Shown here: positions 59,666 to 64,000 of the stretch, in pieces
Numbering within the stretch: position 1 is the first letter of the stretch
How the letters are laid out: every line of letters begins with the position of its first letter
NCBI GenBank assembly: GCA_016932095.1
Contig: JAFGDN010000074.1
Span: 1 to 64,000, forward strand
DNA from: Sedimentisphaerales bacterium
GTDB lineage: Bacteria; Planctomycetota; Phycisphaerae; Sedimentisphaerales; Anaerobacaceae
Length of the DNA: 64,000 nucleotides
Direction of reading: 5' to 3'
The notes under the pieces: model-generated
What the model saw: the letters and a program-made list of their open reading frames with translations, nothing else
Database searches by the model: none
Told to the model about the DNA's origin: nothing
Program-made: the position numbers and the translations under genes

Positions 59666-61060
59666 ATGCTTTCGCTAAAGGAATACCAGACGGTAACGAA
59701 CATCGCGGGGCCGTTAATGATGGTCGAAATGGTAGATGACGCGCGTTACGCGCATATTGTCGAGATTCAGCTTGCCGACGGCTCGATACGGCACGGGCAA
59801 ATCCTGCAGGTGGAAAAGGACAAGGCGCTTGTGCAGGTTTTCGAGGGAACAAGCGGTATTGACGTCAGGGATGCCACGGTGCGTTTTTTGGGCAAGCCGC
59901 TCGAATTAGGCGTCTCCCGTGACCTTTTAGGCAGGGTCTTCGGCGGGCTTGGCGAGCCGAAAGACGATGGGCCGGCGATTATCCCCGATAAACGTCTGGA
60001 CATAAACGGCAAACCCATTAATCCTTTTGCGAGAGATTATCCCAATGAATTTATCCAGACGGGCATATCGACCATCGACGGCCTTAACCCGCTCGTTCGG
60101 GGGCAGAAGCTGCCTATATTCTCCGGCGCCGGTCTTCCTCACGATGATTTGACCGCACAGGTCGCAAGACAGGCGACGGTGCTTGGAAAAGGAGAGCAGT
60201 TCGCGGTCGTTTTCGCGGCTATGGGGATTACGTTCGAGGCGGCCCAGTTTTTCATCGATGATTTGCAAAAGACGGGGGCGATTGAGCGTGCGGTGATGTT
60301 TATCAACCTCGCCAATGACCCGGCCATCGAACGAATCGCGACGCCGAGATTTGCGCTTACAGCGGCGGAATACCTCGCTTTCGACCTGGATATGCACGTG
60401 CTTGTCATTCTCAACGATATGACAAACTATTGCGAGGCGCTTCGTGAAATCAGCGCAGCCCGAAAAGAAGTTCCCGGCAGACGCGGCTACCCCGGCTATC
60501 TTTATACCGACCTTGCGACCGTTTACGAGCGGGCGGGAAGAATCAAGGGTAAATCCGGTTCGATAACGATGGTGCCGGTATTGACTATGCCCGAAGACGA
60601 CAAAACGCACCCCGTGCCGGACCTGACAGGTTATATTACCGAGGGGCAGATTATTTTGTCGCGGTCGCTGCATCGAAAGGCGGTATCGCCGCCGGTCGAT
60701 GTGCTGCCGAGCTTGTCGCGTCTGAAAGACAAGGGTATCGGCAAAGAAAAAACGCGGGAAGACCACGCCGACTTATACAACCAGCTTTATGCCGCTTACG
60801 CAAGAGGCAAGGAGACGCATGAGCTTGCGACGATTATGGGCGAGGCGGCGCTTTCGGACGAGGACAAGAAGTATATGAAGTTCGCCGACAGCTTCGAGGC
60901 CAGGTATATCGGCCAGGATTATTACGAGAACCGCACGGTAGAGCAGACGCTGGATTTGGGCTGGGAGCTTCTCAGTATGTTCGAGAACGCTGAATTGAAG
61001 CGAATCGACGTGAAATTGATTGAAAAATATATGCCCCGCTTCCGAAAGGTGAAGCCGTAA
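59666..61060 (+). CDS. ntpB: V-type ATPase subunit B
   Basis: A 464-residue non-catalytic subunit. Segments [60 protein letters not shown] (the degenerate P-loop area) and [23 protein letters not shown] are family hallmarks, with [17 protein letters not shown] and [15 protein letters not shown] later. It lacks a functional Walker A, as expected. Together with A it forms the A3B3 hexamer. An AGGAG site precedes the ATG. Confidence 0.97.
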   Translation: MLSLKEYQTVTNIAGPLMMVEMVDDARYAHIVEIQLADGSIRHGQILQVEKDKALVQVFEGTSGIDVRDATVRFLGKPLELGVSRDLLGRVFGGLGEPKDDGPAIIPDKRLDINGKPINPFARDYPNEFIQTGISTIDGLNPLVRGQKLPIFSGAGLPHDDLTAQVARQATVLGKGEQFAVVFAAMGITFEAAQFFIDDLQKTGAIERAVMFINLANDPAIERIATPRFALTAAEYLAFDLDMHVLVILNDMTNYCEALREISAARKEVPGRRGYPGYLYTDLATVYERAGRIKGKSGSITMVPVLTMPEDDKTHPVPDLTGYITEGQIILSRSLHRKAVSPPVDVLPSLSRLKDKGIGKEKTREDHADLYNQLYAAYARGKETHELATIMGEAALSDEDKKYMKFADSFEARYIGQDYYENRTVEQTLDLGWELLSMFENAELKRIDVKLIEKYMPRFRKVKP

Positions 61061-61072
61061 CGAGCGACGAAA

Positions 61073-61690
61073 ATGTTACAGAACATAAACACAACTCGAA
61101 TGGAGTTACTGGCGCTGCGAAGGCGGGTGGCGCTGGCGGTGCGCGGGCATAAGCTGCTGAGCGAAAAACGCGACGGCATATCCCGGCGTCTAATCAAAAT
61201 CGCCCGGGCGATACGGCCGTTGCGCAAAAAAGTCGAAAGCGAGCTGATGGAGACGTGCAGGCGGTTTATGCTCGCCCGCGCTTCAATGGAGCCGGAGCAT
61301 GTAAAAGCCGCCCTCGAAGTTCCCGCCAAGAAGTTTACGCTCGCCGTGAAGCTGGCCAGCGTTATGAACGTCAGAGTGCCCGAACTGACCAAACAGATAG
61401 CCGGCGAGATTATCTGCTACGGCTATGCTACGACTTCGGGCGAGATGGACGTGGCGTTACTTGCGCTTGAACGGGCGTTCGATTCGCTTATCGAGCTTGC
61501 TGAAAAGGAAAAACAGGCGCGCCTGCTGGCCGTCGAGCTCCAGATGACGCGCAGACGCGTCAATGTATTAGAGCACGTGGTCATACCCGAGCTGCACGAG
61601 ACGATTAAGTTCATTTACGACAAACTCGGCGAAGCGGAACGCGACAACACCTCGCGACTGATGAAAATAGCGGACATCATAAGAGCATAA
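61073..61690 (+). CDS. ntpD: V-type ATPase subunit D (central axle)
   Basis: A 205-residue long antiparallel coiled coil. The N-terminal LALRRRVALAVRGHKLLSEKRDG and the C-terminal RVNVLEHVVIPELHETIKFI are the conserved ends of subunit D, the rotating axle linking A3B3 to C and K. It is the last gene of the operon; no intrinsic terminator is evident after it. Confidence 0.94.
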   Translation: MLQNINTTRMELLALRRRVALAVRGHKLLSEKRDGISRRLIKIARAIRPLRKKVESELMETCRRFMLARASMEPEHVKAALEVPAKKFTLAVKLASVMNVRVPELTKQIAGEIICYGYATTSGEMDVALLALERAFDSLIELAEKEKQARLLAVELQMTRRRVNVLEHVVIPELHETIKFIYDKLGEAERDNTSRLMKIADIIRA

Positions 61691-61851
61691 GGCGATAGTA
61701 AGCTTTCGGCTGTTCGAAATCACTTGAAAATCACGCAGAGAATCCCAAATTTTTTTGACAGAACAGCTCTCATTCAAGAATCGTAATATCACTGTAAGAA
61801 TACGTATTTTGTGCTTATTTTGTCATTTTTAGAAAATAATTTTGTTAAGGA

Positions 61852-61880
61852 TTGACTATATCTGTTGATATCGGTAAATT
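61852..61880 (+). promoter_or_regulatory. Sigma70-type promoter candidate
   Basis: TTGACT (61852-61857), 17-base spacer, TAAATT (61875-61880), about 90 bases before the 61971 gene. Confidence 0.55.
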
Positions 61881-61970
61881 ATTCTTATACAGAAATGTCG
61901 GCGTTTTCGCGGAATATATTTTTAGAATCGAAAAATTGTGAATGCCCCGATAACCCGGGGCTAAACAAAT

Positions 61971-62306
61971 ATGATGAACATTTACTGGCAGGGTGCGAAA
62001 ATCGCTAAGAGACCATACAAACAGGGGCTGTATTCAGACCGGGAACTTGGGGTTCTGAGAAACGAATACCCGAAAACAAGCGCCGTTGTTCTGGCGGAAA
62101 AACTTAACCGTTCGCTTATCTCGGTGCAGCGTGAGCTGCGCGAGCTTGGCATGCGCAGAAGGAAACAAAAGACCTGGACGCCCGACCAATTAAAAACGCT
62201 GCGCACTTCGTACAAGACCACGGCGATATGGGAAATAGCCAATAAGCTGAACAAGACCCCGTCCGAAATCAAGCGCAAGGCCGATAGAATCGGACTAAAG
62301 AAGTAA
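61971..62306 (+). CDS. Small protein with two helix-turn-helix/SANT-like repeats
   Basis: A 111-residue basic protein containing two similar helical modules: YSDRELGVLRNEYPKTSAVVLAEKL...VQRELRELGM and WTPDQLKTLRTSYKTTAIWEIANKL...IKRKADRIGLKK. Each ends with the basic helix and (L/I)GL/M pattern of Myb/SANT or GcrA-like DNA-binding units. DNA binding is likely, the target unknown. It has its own promoter and is followed by DUF503 after 15 bases. Confidence 0.75.
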   Translation: MMNIYWQGAKIAKRPYKQGLYSDRELGVLRNEYPKTSAVVLAEKLNRSLISVQRELRELGMRRRKQKTWTPDQLKTLRTSYKTTAIWEIANKLNKTPSEIKRKADRIGLKK

Positions 62307-62321
62307 ACCGAATATTGATTT

Positions 62322-62609
62322 ATGATAGTCGGCGTAATGACAGCCAGTCTGCATTTGCAGGGTATTTTCTCGCTCAAGGAAAAACGCAGCATCGTCAAGA
62401 GCGTAATCGGCCGGCTGCAAAGCCGGTTCAACGCATCAATTTCTGAGGTTGACCACAACGACAGCAAGGAGCTGGCCGTACTGGGGATTTCCGTAGTCGG
62501 CAACGACACCCGCTTCGTTGAAAGCCAGCTCGAATCTGTTGCCGCATTTATGCGCCGCGACGGCCGGTTCTATTTATGCAACGTCGAACGCGAGACCTTC
62601 GGCGTGTAA
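62322..62609 (+). CDS. DUF503 family protein (YlxP-like)
   Basis: A 95-residue protein matching DUF503: MIVGVMTASLHLQGIFSLKEKRSIVKSVIGRL, ISEVDHNDSKELAVLGISVVGND and the closing segment near LESVAAFM. Often found near rbfA and infB in Firmicutes; here it is unlinked to them. Function is unknown, probably connected to ribosome or translation factors. It is convergent with the RCC1 gene. Confidence 0.9.
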   Translation: MIVGVMTASLHLQGIFSLKEKRSIVKSVIGRLQSRFNASISEVDHNDSKELAVLGISVVGNDTRFVESQLESVAAFMRRDGRFYLCNVERETFGV

Positions 62610-62618
62610 CTTCGTCGT

Positions 62619-63587
62619 TCACCGTCTGCGCTTATTGGGCGGTTTGAGAACAAAAATGGGCATTTTATAAAGCAGGACCGCAGCCAGCACGAGCAGGAGA
62701 AAAATAACCGGCTCGCCCAGAATGGCGACGTGATAATAGATGCCCCTGGCTATTGCGAGGAAATCGAGGTTAACAACGTTATCGGCCTGGTGGTACGGCT
62801 CAACACCGGCGATTTCGACGCGTCGTTCGGATTTTAGCGCCAAACTATGACGTTCACCGGCTGCGACCGCGACAAAATCCCTGCCGCCTGGGACGCTGCA
62901 TTGCCTGTAAGCGTCCCATCCCCACGCGGCCAGAGAGCCGTCGAGCTTGAGGGCAACGCTGTGAAAATTGCTGTTCGATACATCGGCCAGGTCGGATTGC
63001 GACGGTCTTTGTTGTTCGTATTCGTTGAGGCCAAAAACTATGACTGAGCCGTCCTGTCTGAAAACCCTGCTCCAGTAGCCGCCGGCTTCTATGGAGATAA
63101 ACCCGGTCCCGGTGGGGATATTGCATTGGCCGTATGTGTTGTCGCCCCAGGCGACAAGAGAACCGTCGGACCTTAGAGCCAAACTATGGTAACTGCCCGC
63201 GGCCACGGCAACGAAGCCCCGGCCCTGAGGAACATCGCACTGCTTGAATTTGTTCCAGCCCCAGGCGACAATTGAACCGTCGGATTTGACCGCCAAGCTG
63301 TGATATGAGCCGGCGGCTATCGCAATAAAGTCCTTTCCCTGCGGGACGTTACACTGCCCGTAAGTATTATTGCCCCACGCCTTTACTGAGCCGTCGGTTT
63401 TAAGAGCCATGCAGTGCAATCCCCCCGCCGCAATCGCTGAAAAATCGGCGCCTGCCGGCGCGTTGCACTGGCCGTATGTATTATCCCCCCATGCGACAAT
63501 CGTGGCGGCTAAACAAGGACTGACGAATATAGAATTGAACGTGACTGATAAAAAAACGATGACAATTACACCGGTTTTATATCTCAT
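62619..63587 (-). CDS. Exported RCC1-repeat propeller protein
   Basis: A 322-residue exported protein with a signal peptide (VIVIVFLSVTFNSIF ... CLAA). Six clear and one degenerate RCC1 repeats of about 37 residues follow, each of the form VAWGDNTYGQCNVPxG ... AIAAGxYHSLALKSDGS, giving a likely seven-bladed propeller. A C-terminal transmembrane helix (VIFLLLVLAAVLLY) and a basic tail (PNKRRR) would anchor it with the propeller outside. This tail resembles a sorting signal but lacks PEP. Confidence 0.88.
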   Translation of the reverse strand: MRYKTGVIVIVFLSVTFNSIFVSPCLAATIVAWGDNTYGQCNAPAGADFSAIAAGGLHCMALKTDGSVKAWGNNTYGQCNVPQGKDFIAIAAGSYHSLAVKSDGSIVAWGWNKFKQCDVPQGRGFVAVAAGSYHSLALRSDGSLVAWGDNTYGQCNIPTGTGFISIEAGGYWSRVFRQDGSVIVFGLNEYEQQRPSQSDLADVSNSNFHSVALKLDGSLAAWGWDAYRQCSVPGGRDFVAVAAGERHSLALKSERRVEIAGVEPYHQADNVVNLDFLAIARGIYYHVAILGEPVIFLLLVLAAVLLYKMPIFVLKPPNKRRR

Positions 63588-63951
63588 TTTTCATCTCCTC
63601 CTCAGAAACCGGTCCGCCTATATTATCGATGACCAGGTCGTTTTGAGGACTATTTAGATTACGCGAACCGCTTTCAAATTTTCTTTCCTGCAATTCGCGG
63701 CATAATCCAAATCAGCGATGAAGCATTCCTATAAAATCAATTATAACCTGTGAGGTTCTCAAATCAAGCGCCAAATTATGACAATTTTTAACAAACGATT
63801 GAAAGTGGATTTTTTGATTAAAAACAGGGTTTTTTGCCGGCCAGTGAACCAAAAAATTCCGAACAGGCCGACTTTATCTTGCTTAATCAAACCAAATAAT
63901 TGTATAATCCGGCCGGCAGCGAACCTGCTTACCGTGCTGGAGTTTGACATA
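63588..63951. other. Divergent intergenic region
   Basis: No credible gene; open frames are AT-rich noise. It contains a promoter candidate TTGCTT (63879-63884), 18-base spacer, TATAAT (63903-63908) toward the gene at 63952. Confidence 0.5.
63879..63908 (+). promoter_or_regulatory. Sigma70-type promoter candidate
   Basis: TTGCTT, 18-base spacer and perfect TATAAT upstream of the truncated gene at the right edge. Confidence 0.55.
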
Positions 63952-64000
63952 ATGAAAAACAACCTGTTCAATTTAATAACGATTAAGAAAAGAGAGAAAA
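63952..64000 (+). CDS. 5' end of a gene leaving the window
   Basis: An ATG with GGAG nine bases upstream opens MKNNLFNLITIKKREK and remains open to the last base. Only 16 residues are visible and no family can be named. The good promoter and ribosome site make a real gene likely. Confidence 0.5.
   Translation, partial: MKNNLFNLITIKKREK

Noticed and set aside
63759-63971. Minus-strand frame of 70 codons near the right edge
   Set aside because: AT-rich noise overlapping the promoter and start of the gene at 63952; no ribosome site.

Overview
The window looks like a chromosomal segment of a Planctomycetota bacterium, most likely a Phycisphaerae/Sedimentisphaerales-type anaerobe. This is inferred from family content only: three PEP-CTERM exported proteins, a very large LamG protein with the planctomycete C-terminal F-x-DYA-x-L-x(3)-WL motif, a dockerin-like protein, a prepilin with an H-X9-DG ending, AG-x(4)-CPxC zinc ribbons, and a complete V/A-type ATPase operon in place of an F-type one. 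No rRNA or universal marker gene is present to confirm it. Most genes are moderately GC-rich. A few AT-richer genes (about 1.85-2.4, 10.3-11.2, 14.3-15.0 and 46.7-47.8 kb) look acquired.

Layout. 0-1.8 kb: an empty stretch, tRNA-Thr(CGT), then a C_GCAxxG_C_C protein and LarE. 1.8-12.5 kb, mostly minus strand: a HEPN-motif membrane protein, a retropepsin-like protease, a pRiA4b ORF-3 protein, a hexokinase/GalE/lipoprotein run, a zinc-ribbon membrane protein, dihydrolipoyl dehydrogenase, a decapeptide-repeat protein, RsmE and a nucleotidyltransferase-like protein. 12.5-18.6 kb, plus strand: homoserine dehydrogenase, an ApgM-type phosphoglycerate mutase and aspartate kinase, interrupted by a methyltransferase and small proteins. 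18.8-23.9 kb, minus strand: a radical SAM DNA-repair-type protein, then a CsgG-like / LpoB / YcfL / COG3014 envelope cluster.

24.6-29.0 kb: two exported proteins, each with its own promoter and terminator. 29.1-40.6 kb: a cobalamin riboswitch followed by a tight same-strand run of a DUF4465 PEP-CTERM protein, a dockerin-like surface protein, a pseudopilin, DUF1638, three tandem TMTC-like membrane glycosyltransferases with an embedded methyltransferase, and a DUF362 ferredoxin protein. This is the best candidate for an undescribed system: a B12-responsive surface-protein and glycosylation locus. 40.7-43.9 kb: a serine hydrolase and porin pair on the opposite strand, lying between the intact DUF362 gene and a 3'-end remnant of a second DUF362 paralog. 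44.0-45.7 kb: two more exported proteins.

46.7-50.5 kb resembles a small mobile-element core: a PIN/DUF433 toxin-antitoxin pair, iteron-like repeats, a RepA-like ATPase with a perfect consensus promoter, and a divergent XRE-S24 repressor. 50.6-61.7 kb: an RNase HII-like protein, malate dehydrogenase and the nine-gene V-type ATPase operon (G/H-I-K-E-C-F-A-B-D), whose K subunit carries the full Na+-ligand set known from Enterococcus hirae NtpK. 62-64 kb: a double-HTH protein, DUF503, an RCC1 propeller protein and the first codons of a gene that leaves the window.

Scattered through the window is a family of low-complexity word-like repeats, usually between genes but in two cases apparently inserted in frame inside genes.
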